Shown here piece after piece: positions 12,001-22,992 of a DNA stretch of 64,000 bases (positions are counted from its first letter, which is position 1; each line of letters starts with the position of its first letter). The stretch covers positions 124,001 through 188,000 of the forward strand of contig JAPTJF010000044.1 in assembly GCA_029339195.1 (NCBI GenBank), written 5' to 3'. The stretch is from Micractinium sp. NFX-FRZ (taxonomy: Eukaryota > Chlorophyta > Trebouxiophyceae > Chlorellales > Chlorellaceae). The notes under the pieces were generated by a model. It was not told where the DNA came from, did no database searches, and saw only the letters and a program-made list of their open reading frames with translations. A program made the translations under genes and the position numbers.

Positions 12001-15000
12001 GCCGCTGCTGGTGCAAGCCACTGGGTCCTGCCTTCCCGCACCTCTCGCCTCACAGCACCCCTCTTGCCCCGCACCCCCTCCATCACCCCTCTCGGCCCTG
12101 TCTTCAGTCGCTCGTCAACTTCCCGAAGGAGGCGATCAACGACGAGACGGTGGAGCTGCTGCAGCCCTACTTTGCGGCCCCCGACTTCAACTACGACAGC
12201 GCCAAGAAGGCGTCGGGCAACGTGGCAGGGCTGTGCAACTGGGCCAACAGCATGTGCAAGTACCACGAGGTGGCAAAGGTGAGGCAGGGGGTACTGAATG
12301 GGGGAGGAGGGGTTATGCAGGGACGGGCGGGGTAAGCAGGCGCAGACGGGCGACGTGAGCAGCAGGGAGGGTGCGTTACAAATCAAAATGCAGGTGTGAG
12401 CTCAGTTGAGGGTGGAGGACAAGGGCAGCATAGGATGCCAGCCGGTGCTGCCGGCACATCTCACCCCTCCCTCCATGTGCTTGGCTTTCAACCCGCCGCA
12501 GGTGGTTGAGCCCAAGATTGCGGCGCTGCGCGAGTCTGAGGCTGAGCTGAAGGTGGCCACGCGCGAGCGGCAGGTGGTGGAGGAGGAGCTGGCGGTGGTG
12601 CAGGCCAAGCTGGATGAGATGCAGGCGCAGTTCGACGCTGCCATGGCGCAGAAGCAGGTGAGGGCGGGGTCAGACCTGGGGAGCATGTCGTGGGGCGGGA
12701 GTCAGGGTGTGTGCTTGGGTGAGGAGCTCGGCGAGCGGGGCCTGGTTCAGCTTGCCTGCCACCCCAGAGTGCTTGCTCACCTGCCGACCCCTCACCGCCC
12801 CTCAACCTGCCCTCAACAGGCTCTGGAGGAGGACGCTGCCGCCACGCAGCGGCGCATGGATGCTGCCAACACGCTGATCACCGCCCTGGGTGGCGAGGAG
12901 GTGCGGTGGACGCAGCAGTCCAAGCTGTTTGACGACACCATCTCGCGCCTCATCGGCGACTGCGCCATCGCTTCCAGGTGGGGGCGGGGGCAAGGGTGGG
13001 GCAAGGTGGGCGGCGGCTTTGCACAGGCGGTAGTGAGGGCAGGACCGCGCACAAGCAGTGCAGTGAAGAGGCGCGCGGCATTACCAGCTGTGCCCACCTG
13101 GCACACAACTGCCTGCACACGCGTTGCCCACCTTCCCGCGGACCCCCACGCCCTCCTGCCTGCAGCTTCGTCTCCTACCTGGGCCCCTTCAACAAGGAGT
13201 TCCGCGAGCTGCTGGCCACCCGCGACTTCTACGGCGCATGCATCAAGCTGGGCATCCCCGTCACCAAGGACCTGCAGGTGGGGGGAGGAAGGCGGGGAGT
13301 CCTGGGATTGAGGGAGTGAAGGGGAGTTGGCATGAGGGCCAGATCGTGCCTGGTTGGCTGCCTGCCTGCCTGCCTGCGAGCGCCAGCCTGCACGTGCGGC
13401 GCATGGCTGCCCACCTTAGCACCCGGCCTTACCCCGCCCCGCCCCACCCTGCCCCCCACCCCTCTGCCCCCAGGTCACCTCCTTCCTGGCCGATGACACC
13501 GAGATTGGGGAGTGGAGCGTGGAGGGCCTGCCCAGCGACGACTTGTCGGTGCAGAACGGCATCCTGGTGACGCGTGCCACGCGCTACCCCGTGCTGATCG
13601 ACCCGCAGGGCCAGGTGGGGCGGGGGGACTGGAAGGCGGGCCTGGGCGCTGTGATGAGTTTATGGCGAAAACGCTCGAGAGGGGGCACACAAGGCTGCTT
13701 ACCATGCTCAGCCGCTTGCCAGCAACCTGACCCACACCCCTACCTGCCCTCCCTGCCGCCTCCAGGGCCGCACCTGGCTGATGAACCGCGAGGCCAAGAA
13801 CGGCCTCAAGGTGACGCAGCTGAACGACAAGCACTTCCGCAACGTGCTGGAGGAGTGCCTCACCTTTGGCAAGTAAGTGAACGGTCGAGCAGGAGGGGCG
13901 TGAGGGTAGTCAGGAAGGAGAGTGGTTTGCAACTGGCGGGGAGGTGGGGAGGCACAGCGCCAGGCACAGGCACAGGCAGCGGCGGCACATCAGGCTGGCT
14001 TTGCCCGCGCGTCGCAGGCAAATTTACACCACCCCAGCTCACCCACTTGCCCAGCCTTGTCGAGCCCATTCTCACCTCGCCCAGCGCCCCCACCTTCCTG
14101 TCCCCTCCTCCCCCCCGCAGGCCGCTGCTGATTGAGAACATTGAGGAGGAGCTGGACCCGGTGCTGGACCCGGTGCTGGAGAAGAGATACCTGCGCAAGG
14201 GTGGGTGTGGTGCGGTGCTGTCCAGTGCTGGGTGTCTGGGCGAGGTCTGTAGTGGGTAGATGTGGTCAGTTTGTGGTCGGTTGCGCAGGAGCAAGATTGC
14301 AACTAGCTGGTTCAGGACCGCCACTCTGCCTGCTTCTGAGTGGCACAGCCTACAAGCGCTGCCCTGACCTGCTGCACTGTTGACGGTGCATCTCTGTTCT
14401 GCAGGCAAGAGCGTGCTGGTTCAGCTGGCGGACAAGGAGGTGGATGTGGCTGAGGGCTTTGCCCTCTACTGCACCACGCGCCTGCCCAACCCCAAGTTCA
14501 CGCCAGAGCTCTCAGGTGGGCGGGAGGCAGTGGATGGAGGGCTGTTGAGGGCCGTGTGTTGGTGGGAGGCGCCATGGGTGTGCATCTGCTGGCAGGGTCG
14601 GGTGTAATGCGCGTGAACTGGCGGGATCTGTTCACATGTGCTGCAGTCATCTGCTCTCGCGTCCTGGCTGCTGCGCAAGTCTTGCCATCGCTCATGTGTA
14701 CCTCCCTCCCTCCCTCGCTCCTGCCCCTGCAGCCAAGGTGACTGTGATTGACTTCACGGTGACCATGGCGGGCCTGGAGGACCAGCTGCTGGGCAAGCTG
14801 ATCCGCAAGGAGAAGAACGAGCTGGAGAGCCAGAGGCAGAACCTGCTGGCAGAGGTGCGGGGATGCAAGGGCTGTGGGAGGGGCACGGTTGCGGTGGTGG
14901 TGTGGCGGCGGTGGCGGAGCCGGCAGCAGCAATCTTGCAAGGTAACTGCTTCTCCCAGGGCACCCAGCCCAAGCTCCTAAGCCTCGCTGTGCACCTGCCG

Positions 15001-18000
15001 GACTACACTGCCCCTGCCCACCACCACCTCTGCGCACCCCGCCCTTCCCATCAACCCGCAGGTCCAGTCGTACAAGCGCAAGATCCGCCAGCTGGAGGAC
15101 GACCTGCTGTTCCGCCTGTCCAACAGCCAGGGCAACCTGCTGGATGACACGGAGCTCATCGACATCCTGGCGGTGACCAAGCAGACGGCGCAGGTGGGGG
15201 CGGGGTGGGTGCAGGGCAGTGTGGTTGAAATGATGGGGAATCGACTGCGCAAGCGCAGACGTGGTGTGGGTAGGGTGGTTGCTATGATGTGATGGGGGGA
15301 AGGAGGTCCGCAGGAGCACGTGGCTGACCTGCTTGCCCTGCTGCCTCTACCTTCCCCTTGCCTCAACCCGCCCTTCTGTCGCTTGCTTCCGCCTTCGCCC
15401 CGTGCAGGAGGTGAATGAGCGGCTGCTGACGGCCAGCGAGACGCGGCGCAAGATCAACGAGGCGTGCGAGGAGTACCGCCCGGTGGCGCGCCGCGCCACG
15501 CTGCTCTACTTCCTCATCGCCGAGTTTGCGGGGGTCAACTGCATGTACCAGGTGGGCCGGGTGTCTGTTGTGGGCGGGAAGGGGGGGGGATGCAAGGCTG
15601 GGTGGGAGTGGGGTGCACGCCAAAAGCAGGCGGAGGGACGGGCTGGGGAAGCGGAGGGGAAGGGTGCAACGCCGAAGAGCACCGCGCTCTGCCTGTCCAA
15701 CCCGCACATTGTCCCCATGTACTCGCTCCGCACACCTGTGCTGCCTGCCCCTCCCTCCCTGTTGCCCCTTTCCTGCAGACCTCCCTGGCCCAGTTTGTCG
15801 AGCTGTACGAGCTGAGCATCGACCACAGCGAGCGCGCTGCGCTGCCGGCCAAGCGCATCCACAACATCCTGGAGCACATGACGTGAGGCGGGCGGGTGGC
15901 AAGCATGGGAGGTGGAGGTGTTTGGGAGGCGGGTATCCCAAAGCAGTACTCAAACCCACCGTCGCAGCGCATCGTCTCCGGGTGCCTTACTGTCCCGCTT
16001 ATCACTGCCTGCTCCCGTTGTCCCCCGTTGTCCCCGTGCCTGTGCCATCATGCAGCTACGAGATCTACCTGTACATCCAGCGCGGCCTCTTTGAGCGCCA
16101 CAAGCTCATCTTTGCCCTGATGCTGGCCAACAAGATCCTGGTGAGGACGGGCGACCAGGGAAGCAAGCCGGGAGAGTGGCGTGTTTGCCTCTTTTCCCTT
16201 TGGCGGAAGCACAGGTGGGGGCGGCATCCCACCACGCAACTGCCTGCCTCAACACACCCCCTTCCCCCTGTGGCCCCGCCCTGCCCACGTGCAGGTCAGC
16301 TCCGGCGCTGTGAAGCCCGAGGCTGTGGAGGTGTTCCTCAAAATGGGAGGCGCCCTGGACATTGCCGCTGTGCGCAAAAAGCCCAAGGAGTGGATCCCAG
16401 GTGGGCGGGTCCAGGAGCAGCGGAGGGGGGGATAGTGATTGACAGTTGTTGGCACCGGTGCTTGCCTGGCTCCATCCTTGGAAAATTGCAGTGCATTTGG
16501 TCAATGCCTGCAAGTGCTGGACGTCAGCAAGCTTCGGCAGCACCTGTCCTGCTCGTTGCAACCCCAACTGCTCCCTCTCGCCACCGCCTGCCTCTCTCGC
16601 AGACGCCGCCTGGCTCAATGTGGTTGCCCTGTCTGCGCTGGATGCCTTCCGTGACCTGCCCGACAGCCTGGCACGCTCCGACGCCGGCTGGCGCGCGTGG
16701 TACGACGCTGAGGCACCCGAGGCGCTGCCTGTGCCCGACTTTGAGATGAGGCTCTCCAAGTTTGAGCGCATGTGCATCGTCAGGTGGGCGGGGCGGGGCG
16801 GGAGGTGGAGCAGAAGGTAGCAGTGGCGCAGCGCAGATCTGACAGCTGCATGGTGGGGTCACATGGGTGAGCATTGAGATGCATCAAGTGCCTGGGCAAG
16901 ACGCTTTTCTGCACCGCAGTATGTCCTAAATTGCAGCCACATTGCTCATACCGTGGCTCCCCCCCACCCCGCCCTCTGCTTACCCATCAGGGCGCTGCGC
17001 GAGGACCGCACCCTCATTGCTGCCGCCGAGTACATCACCTCTGCCCTGGGCCAGCGGTTTGTGGAGAGCGTGCCGCTCAACATGGAGCGTGCCTGGGCGG
17101 AGAGCCGCCCCAAGATGCCGCTCATCTGCCTGCTGTCGGCAGGTGGGTGTGGAAGGGGCTGGGGGGGAAGAGGCCATGCCCTGCCATTGCGCGCATGCGC
17201 CCTGCACAGAGGAGCCCACCCAGCCCCCCAACCTCCCACCAGACTCCCCACTTTTGCATGCCTGCCCACCTGCCCACCTGCCTGCGCCGCCCTGTTGCCC
17301 CCCGTTTCCGCCTCCCCAGGCGCCGACCCCACCAAGCTGATTGAGGACCTGGCCAAGCGCAAGAAGATCCGGACGCTGGGGGTGTCGATGGGGCAGGGGC
17401 AGGAGGTGATCGCGCGGCGCCACATGGCGGCGGCCGCCGCCGAGGGCTGCTGGGTGCTGCTGCAGAACGCGCACCTGGGGCTGGGATACCTGGCAGAGGT
17501 GAGGAGGCCCAGGGTGGGGCTGGGCTGGGACACAGGGTGGGGCCTGTGCTCCTGCGAGGGGCAGGGTGGCCGTCTGTCAGCAAGGATGGATGCAGCCGTC
17601 TGGTCTGCAGCTCGGCTACAGTGCATCCCACTAGTGCGTCCTGCCCACGCTTGCCCGCCCGCCCACTACTCCCAGCTCACCACCACCGTCCTGTCCCACC
17701 TGCCCCCAGGTTGAGTCGATGCTGGCCAAGGCCGAGGGCATCCACGACAACTTCCGCCTGTGGATCACCGCAGAGCCACACCCCGCATTCCCCATCGGCC
17801 TCCTCCAGGTGCGGACCCAGGGTGGCGGTGGTGTGCAGGGGGTGGTGGGCGCCAGCCTGGTGCAGCGCAGACACACCACCTTTCATGCACATGTCAAGTC
17901 CTGCAAATGGAAGTATAAATGCACATGCCGACATGAACTCACACTCCCTGCTTCCTGCCCTGTCCCTCCCCGCCTCTGCCTGCCTCTCTCCGTGCTGCAG

Positions 18001-21000
18001 ATGGGCAGCAAGATCACCAACGAGGCCCCCGTGGGCATCAAAGCGGGCCTGCGGGCCTCCTACCAGTGGGTCACCCAGGAGATGCTGGATGCGGTCAACA
18101 GGTGGGGCAAGGCCGGACAGTAATGGGCAGGGGGCTGTGGTCCGGGGGTAGAAGCGGCAGGGCTGGGCTGGCTTGCAAGGGGGGACCTAGGTGGCAGGCC
18201 TTTCGCCTCCTTGCCCTGCCTGATGCCTGTGGGTTACCCAGGGCATGGGTGCACCCCATGCCACCACGCCTCACCCTGCCGCACCTTGCTACCCGCAGGT
18301 TTGAGTGGCGCCAGCTGCTCTACACCACCTGCTTCCTGCACAGCGTGGTCCAGGAGCGCCGCAAGTTTGGGCCCGTCGGTTGGTGCGTGCCCTACGAGTT
18401 CTCGTCGGGCGACCTTGCGGCCGTCACCCAGTTCCTTCAGGTAGCTTTCCCCACTTTACAGGGCAACCATGCTTCTCTCTTCTCCAGCTGCATACCAGTG
18501 CCAGCATTGCACCTGCTGTTCCCTTGCTGGCGGTTGAAGTGGGCCTGCCCTGCCCTGCTTCTTCCCATCCCCAAGTGCGCGCTGCTCACTGGCTTGCCTC
18601 CCGTGCCCCATCGCCCATGACCTGCAGACCCACATCAGTGACATGGACGCCAAGCGCGCCCCCCAGCCGGACTGGGCCACCGTGCGCTACATGATTGCCT
18701 CCATCCAGTATGCGGGGCGCATCACCGACGACTTTGACAGGCTGCTCATGGTGCGGCGACGGGGGGTGGGGCAGGGGGTGAGGGAGCAGGGCTGGCCAAG
18801 GCTGGTGTGCAGGTGGGTGTGCAGGTGGCTTGGGATCAGGGGGTGTGGGCTGCAGGCCGGGTGGCAGGCTGATTTGCTGGCTGGCTGGGTCCATTTATTT
18901 ACATCAACACCACCAGTACTCACCCACCATCGCCCCACCCCAACACACCGCAGGACACCTACGCGGAGCGCTTCTACCACAGCGAGGTGCTGCACAAGGG
19001 CGCGGAGCTGTACCGCGACGAGCGCAGCGGGCGGGCCTACACCGTGCCCGACGGCACCGAGGTGGAGGTGTTCAGGGCGGCCATTGAGGAGCTGCCCGCC
19101 AACGACAACCCAGAGCTCTTTGGCCTGCACAGCAACGCAGACCTCACCTTCCGCAGGCTGCAGGCAAGCAGCGGAGGTGTAGGGGGCAGGGGAGGCAGGG
19201 AGGAAGGGGCGCCGGGGCCAGCGAGGCAGGTGGTTGTGTGGGTGGGCAGCACGGGTGGGGGAGGGGAGGAGGCACCTGGATGAAGGGGACCAATGGGAGG
19301 TCTGGCTGCCAGCCACCCCGCCATGGCACCCCGCCTTAAACATGCCCTCTTGCTTGGCCGCCCGCCCCTCTTGCAGGTCCAGGATGCAGTGCAGCTGATC
19401 ATCGACACCGCGCCCCGCTCTGGCGGTGGCGGCGGCGGTCAGACGCGTGAGGAGGTGGTGGATGCGATGTGCGAGGACCTGCTGGCAAAGGTAGGGCTAG
19501 GGTGACAGGCAGGGAGGGGGACAAGGGCGGTGCGGGTGGTTGGCACGGCGATGGCGAGCAGCAGCGTGGCTTACCTACCTGCCGGCAAGGGTGCCTGCCT
19601 GCCTTCCTGCCTGCCTGAACATCCGCACCGAATGCTTGCATCCAATTCCCGCCCCCCCCCCCCCCCCCCCCTGCAGGTGCCCCCCGTTTTTGAGGGCGAG
19701 GCCACCAAGGAGATGCTGAAGAAGCAGCAGCCGCTGGCGCCCCTCACCATCCACCTGCGCCAGGAAATCGACAGGTGGGTGGGCAAAGGGCAGCAATGTG
19801 GCCGCAGGCTGGATGACGGGTTGTGCATCAACAGAGTACCCACTGCTCATGAGCTGCCGGGCTGCTGGTGCGACACACATTGCTCACCCCTGCCTCCCCG
19901 CCCAGCAGCAACCTGCAGTGGGCATATCAACACCCACCCTGCCCACGGCACCATGCTCCACCCCACCTCCCGCTATCCCCCCCCTGCAGGCTGAACCGCG
20001 TGGTTGCGCTGGTGGGCGCTGTGCTGCGCGACCTGCGTCTGGCCATTGCCGGCACCATTGCCCTCAGCGACGAGCTGCTGGAGGCGCTTGACGCCCTGTT
20101 CAACGCGCGCGTGCCCAAGCGCTGGGCCAAGATCAGCTGGGAGGCCAGCGGCAGCGGCAGCTGGTTTGCCGGCCTGCTGGCGCGCCACGACCAGCTGCAC
20201 CGCTGGCTCACTTATGGCCGCCCCAAGACCTTCTGGATGAGCGGCTTCTTCAACCCGCAGGGCTTCCTCACCGCAGGCACGAGGGGCTTGTTGTGTGGCA
20301 CACTGGGGTAATGTGCAGTGCGTGGAGTGGAGTGAGCAGGCGGGCGCTTGGCATGGCTGGCTGCTGCAGGGTGGGTCCTCCAGCCCATGCGCCGTGCCAT
20401 GCCACACCGCACCCACCCTCTTAGCCCCCCACCCTCTGCCCTCCGTGCCTCGCCTCTGCAGTGAAGCAAGAGGTTGCTCGGCGCAACCGGTGGCCCCTGG
20501 ACGCGGTGGTCCTCTCCTCCGACGTCACCCGCTTTGCTGACGAGGCCGCCGTCAAGTCGGCGCCTGACGAGGGCGTCTACATTTCGGGGCTGTTCCTGGA
20601 TGGGGCCGCCTGGAGCGCACGCGAGCAGAAGCTGGTGGATGCGGAGCCCAAGGTTTGTGGGTGGTGCTGTGGCCTGAGCTGGCAGTGGTCAGCGGTGTAG
20701 CAGCACCCGGCAAGGACGCTGCCGCTCGCTCGCACGCCTGCTGCCTTGCCTCGGGCCGGCGGGCATTGTTTGTACGTCACGCATCTTCCCAGCCCTGCAG
20801 CTGTTTCGGGGTCCCTCCTGGCGCTAACGCCTCCACTGCACCCGCCCACCACTGCCCCGCCCCGCAGAAGCTGTTTGCCCCGCTGCCGGTGGTGCACGTG
20901 ACGGCGATGCAGGCAAAGGACAGGCGGCGGGTGGGCGTGTTTGATGCGCCCTGCTACCGCGGCAAGGGGCGCACTGGGTTGCGCTACATCGACACGCTGT

Positions 21001-21071
21001 CGCTGCGCACCGACCAGCCGCCCAGCAAGTGGACCCTGCGGGGCTGTGCCATCCTGTGCAGCATTGATTGA
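51..21071 (+). CDS. ODA2: Outer-arm axonemal dynein gamma heavy chain, C-terminal ~2,767 residues (5' partial)
   Basis: Motor subunit of the ciliary outer dynein arm; ATP hydrolysis in a ring of six AAA modules drives microtubule sliding. Sixty exons splice with consistent phase to 8,304 nt ending in TGA at 21069-21071; the tail and linker lie upstream of the window. Order: AAA1 (P-loop GPAGTGKT, then DEFNR), AAA2 (GPAGAGKS), AAA3 (GGAGTAKT), AAA4 (GVGGSGKQS), stalk with microtubule-binding tip, AAA5, AAA6, C-terminal domain. Collinear wording such as [24 protein letters not shown] and [13 protein letters not shown] matches the DNAH5/DNAH8/ODA2 gamma class rather than inner-arm or cytoplasmic dyneins (recalled family knowledge, not a search). 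Main exons: 51-198, 694-813, 914-1057, 2475-2567, 2750-2844, 2981-3061, 3247-3395, 3581-3740, 3944-4018, 4159-4327, 4498-4619, 4804-4992, then short exons continuing to 20868-21071. No stop or frameshift was seen in any exon; the one abnormal junction is intron 1058-2474. Confidence 0.95.
1058..2474 (+). other. Abnormally long dynein intron without a GT donor
   Basis: The exon before it ends ...DEFN plus the first base of an Arg codon at 1057, and the exon at 2475 opens with GA followed by the Ile codon. Only that join gives DEFNR-INLDVL without a stop, so the intron must start with GCTGAG at 1058. A normal GT at 1063 would put TGA in frame. At 1,417 bp it is several times longer than the other introns here and holds GC-rich palindromes (1142-1180, 1313-1335, 1478-1516) and an exon-like segment on the minus strand. 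Confidence 0.75.
1823..2165 (-). pseudogene. Antisense exon-like segment inside the long dynein intron
   Basis: On the minus strand a pyrimidine-rich stretch ending in CAG (complement of about 2166-2195) is followed by an open frame of 113 codons to TGA at 1823-1825. The reading contains [31 protein letters not shown], an alanine/proline stretch, [13 protein letters not shown] with a glutamine run, and [12 protein letters not shown]. It looks like the terminal exon of another gene. No upstream partner exon can be seen on the minus strand, because dynein exons resume at 2475. I do not recognise the family. It may be a transposed fragment, a nested gene piece or chance coding potential in GC-rich DNA. 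Confidence 0.4.
4159..4992 (+). other. Dynein AAA2 module
   Basis: The nucleotide-binding loop GPAGAGKS is encoded at 4183-4206, followed by [35 protein letters not shown] and [15 protein letters not shown] across exons 4159-4327, 4498-4619 and 4804-4992. AAA2 of dyneins binds ATP structurally. The wording is typical of gamma-class outer-arm chains. Confidence 0.92.
6289..7386 (+). other. Dynein AAA3 module, regulatory ATPase site
   Basis: The P-loop reads GGAGTAKT (6397-6420), where most dyneins have GESGTAKT or a similar form. [19 protein letters not shown] (Walker B) is in 6699-6808, [12 protein letters not shown] VTNEIVRQ in 6987-7081 and [19 protein letters not shown] in 7218-7386. The lysine and threonine of the loop and both Walker B aspartates are kept, so the site should bind and hydrolyse ATP. 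Confidence 0.92.
7650..7828 (+). other. GC-AG intron in the dynein gene
   Basis: The exon ends AAG at 7649 and the intron starts GCAAGTGC, the standard strong GC-type donor; the acceptor CTGCAG ends at 7828. The protein join RDLSK-VFQGIIL fits the family. Confidence 0.9.
8896..10606 (+). other. Dynein AAA4 module
   Basis: The P-loop GVGGSGKQS is encoded at 8964-8990. [15 protein letters not shown] spans the junction 9086/9301, [19 protein letters not shown] lies in 9301-9412, and [10 protein letters not shown] in 9890-10008. [13 protein letters not shown] and [15 protein letters not shown] (10183-10362, 10518-10606) lead into the stalk. Confidence 0.92.
10780..12977 (+). other. Dynein stalk coiled coil and microtubule-binding domain
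   Basis: Coiled-coil arm 1 (10780-10870, 11103-11246, start of 11449-11630) is rich in Lys/Glu/Ala. The tip includes [18 protein letters not shown] and, after [30 protein letters not shown] and [15 protein letters not shown] (11801-12278). Arm 2 (12502-12657, 12820-12977) ends in [11 protein letters not shown]. Length and order are as in motile axonemal dyneins, which argues for a track-binding protein rather than a decayed copy. Confidence 0.9.
19164..19376 (+). other. GC-AG intron in the dynein gene
   Basis: The exon ends CTGCAG at 19163 and the intron starts GCAAGCAG. It ends TTGCAG, and the join [10 protein letters not shown] is in phase. No GT in the neighbourhood gives a phase-correct join. 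Confidence 0.88.
19652..19671 (+). repeat. Run of 20 cytosines next to a splice acceptor
   Basis: An uninterrupted C tract acts as the pyrimidine tract of the dynein intron ending at 19676. Such a run is prone to length change and sequencing error. Confidence 0.9.
20277..20461 (+). other. GC-AG intron in the dynein gene
   Basis: The exon ends ACCGCAG at 20276, the intron starts GCACGAGG and ends CTGCAG at 20461. The join [12 protein letters not shown] corresponds to the conserved GFLTAMRQEV-type motif near the dynein C-terminus, which fixes this donor. Confidence 0.88.
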
Positions 21072-21128
21072 AAGGCCGCTGGAGGGCTTGTCCTGCACCT
21101 GGTTAGCCTGCAATCACCACAACACATG

Positions 21129-21133
21129 TGTAA
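21129..21133 (+). terminator. TGTAA poly(A) signal of the dynein gene
   Basis: TGTAA, the usual chlorophyte polyadenylation signal, lies 58 bp after the dynein stop codon. Confidence 0.75.
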
Positions 21134-21639
21134 AACCTCCTCGAAGCAATTATGTGTCTCCCAGCAAGAGGGGGGGTAAGTGTCACCGCCAAGGGCAAGC
21201 AAGTCTTGCTGCTTGCGCCCAGACCACAGCATGCACAGCATAGCACTGCATTCCGCATTCTACAATGCCACTAGCCCTAGCTTTCAGAGTTGAAGTCTGG
21301 GGTGTTACACTACTGCGTGTGAGGTCTCTCCACATCGAGGCAGGGGTGGCGGCAGCAGCGAGCCGGTGGGGAATAAATAGGGGAGGAAGCAGGCCAATTG
21401 GGAGATGCGCGGTGCGCACCCCCAACATTGGCGTGCTTGCAGCTTGCGGAGCGGGGGAATGAAATGCCTCGTGGCCGAGGAGGGTCAAGAATCGCCAGCC
21501 GTTACGTAGGTCGGTGGCTATTTAGCATGTGTGTTGGCGGCATGGCTGGGGAAGATGCAGCCGGCCCCATTCTCAGGACCGGACACTCAGGGCACACGCT
21601 GGCGTGTGTGTGTGCCTGTGTGCGGGGTGGGGTTGGACG

Positions 21640-21790
21640 CAAAGGATGGAAGTGCAGACGGATCGCAGTGGTGCAGGGTGCAAAGGATGGAGGCGCAGGA
21701 CGGTTGCGGCGGCGGGGCGAGGAATATTGCAGTGGTGTGGGGTGCAGGGGGTGGAGGTGCGGGACGGTCGCGGTGGGGTGGGGCATGTTG
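21640..21790. repeat. Degenerate tandem repeat, about 50-60 bp unit
   Basis: Three imperfect units each contain GGATGGAGGTGC-like, GACGGTCGCGG-like and GCAGTGGTG-like blocks in the same order. They lie in the spacer after the dynein gene. Confidence 0.55.
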
Positions 21791-22555
21791 CAGTTTGCTG
21801 AAGGTACAGGGGGAAACAAGGAGAGGGAGGAGGTACAAGAGCAAGCAGGGAGAGCAGGGAGGCGGGGCTTGAACTGCTTTGGCTGAATCACGGCGGCAGA
21901 TGCCAGGCGAGAGAGGGGAGATGCAGCAAATATAACCTGGCTTCCCAGTTAGTGTTGAGTTGGCAAAAGGTTTGTGGGGTGATGTGGGTCGGCATGGGCT
22001 GGCAGTGGAGAGTGGGAGCGGCATCGTGAGTGAAGCGCGCGCTTAGGCAGCGGGCGGGGGAGGCACAGAAAGGAGCAGAGGACATACTGTGGGCTGGATA
22101 GAAGAGACAACACGGGGGTGAAGGAGCGCGAGAGCCACATTCCACGGATGTGCAGCATAGGCAGTGGGGAGCAGAGGGGTGGAGGGAATGTGAAGGGCAG
22201 GGGGAGGAGCGTGGGCGGCAGGGAACACAGGGATGGCGTGCTCAACAGATCAGATGGCAGAAGTGTCCAGAGGGGAAAAAGAGTCGTGCTGTGGGGCAGG
22301 CGGTGAAGGGTGTGGGCAGCAGGGGCAGGGGCAGCAGGTGGGAGAGGTGTGGGCGGGAGGCGGGAAAAGCTGAGCAGGGTGGGGGGAGCCAGCAGAAGAG
22401 CCGGCTGGGAGTGAGAAAAATGAAAGGAGGAACAATGCAGCTAGCTGCATTGCAAGAATGGCTGAGCCGGCGAGAAAAGGTCGCGCGGCGAGTGAACAGG
22501 CGAGCATGAAAAGCAAGGCGCATGGGCTGGATGGGGGAGAGAGTTGTGTGCGCGC

Positions 22556-22577
22556 TTGTGTGTGTGTGTGTGTGTGC
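22556..22577. repeat. GT dinucleotide microsatellite
   Basis: About ten consecutive TG units in the spacer downstream of the dynein gene. Confidence 0.9.
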
Positions 22578-22992
22578 GAGCCAGGGGGGCCGGGCAGGGC
22601 GGCTGGCATGGGGTGGGAGGGCAGTGGGGAGAGGGATGGCGGCATGGCTTGGGGTTTCTGGATCAGGTTTGATGGGGTTTCCACCGTCCCAGGGAGCAGC
22701 TGCATCGTGCTCAGTGCACGTCGGCGCTCCTGGGCGTGGCACGTGTTGGTGAGGGAAGGCGAGGGTTGAGCTCTCCTCATCTTCATCTTGTTTCAGGGCG
22801 GTGCCTCTGCCAGGGCGGCGCGCGGCAGGCCCGCCACCTGGCATGCTGCTGCCACCTCAGCTTGCGGCTCCACGCAGGTTGCTGCCCGCCTGGCAGGCCT
22901 GCCACCTCAGCAGTCCCAGCGCAGAGGCTGCAGGAGGCACAGAGGGGCGGCCCGCTCTGTTCCTGGGCTGAAAAATAGGGGGCGCAGCCGCC

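Larger units (their letters stand above)
21072..22992. other. Gene-poor spacer between tail-to-tail genes
   Basis: This 1.9 kb holds the dynein 3' UTR and then purine-rich sequence up to the end of the minus-strand gene at 22993. Open frames exist on both strands but have low-complexity, frame-independent composition, no splice-consistent partners and no recognisable motif. I see no gene in it. Confidence 0.6.

Noticed and set aside
21265..22844. Open frames on both strands in the spacer after the dynein gene
   Set aside because: The composition is that of G/A-rich repeats; there are no motifs, no good splice sites and no frame bias.
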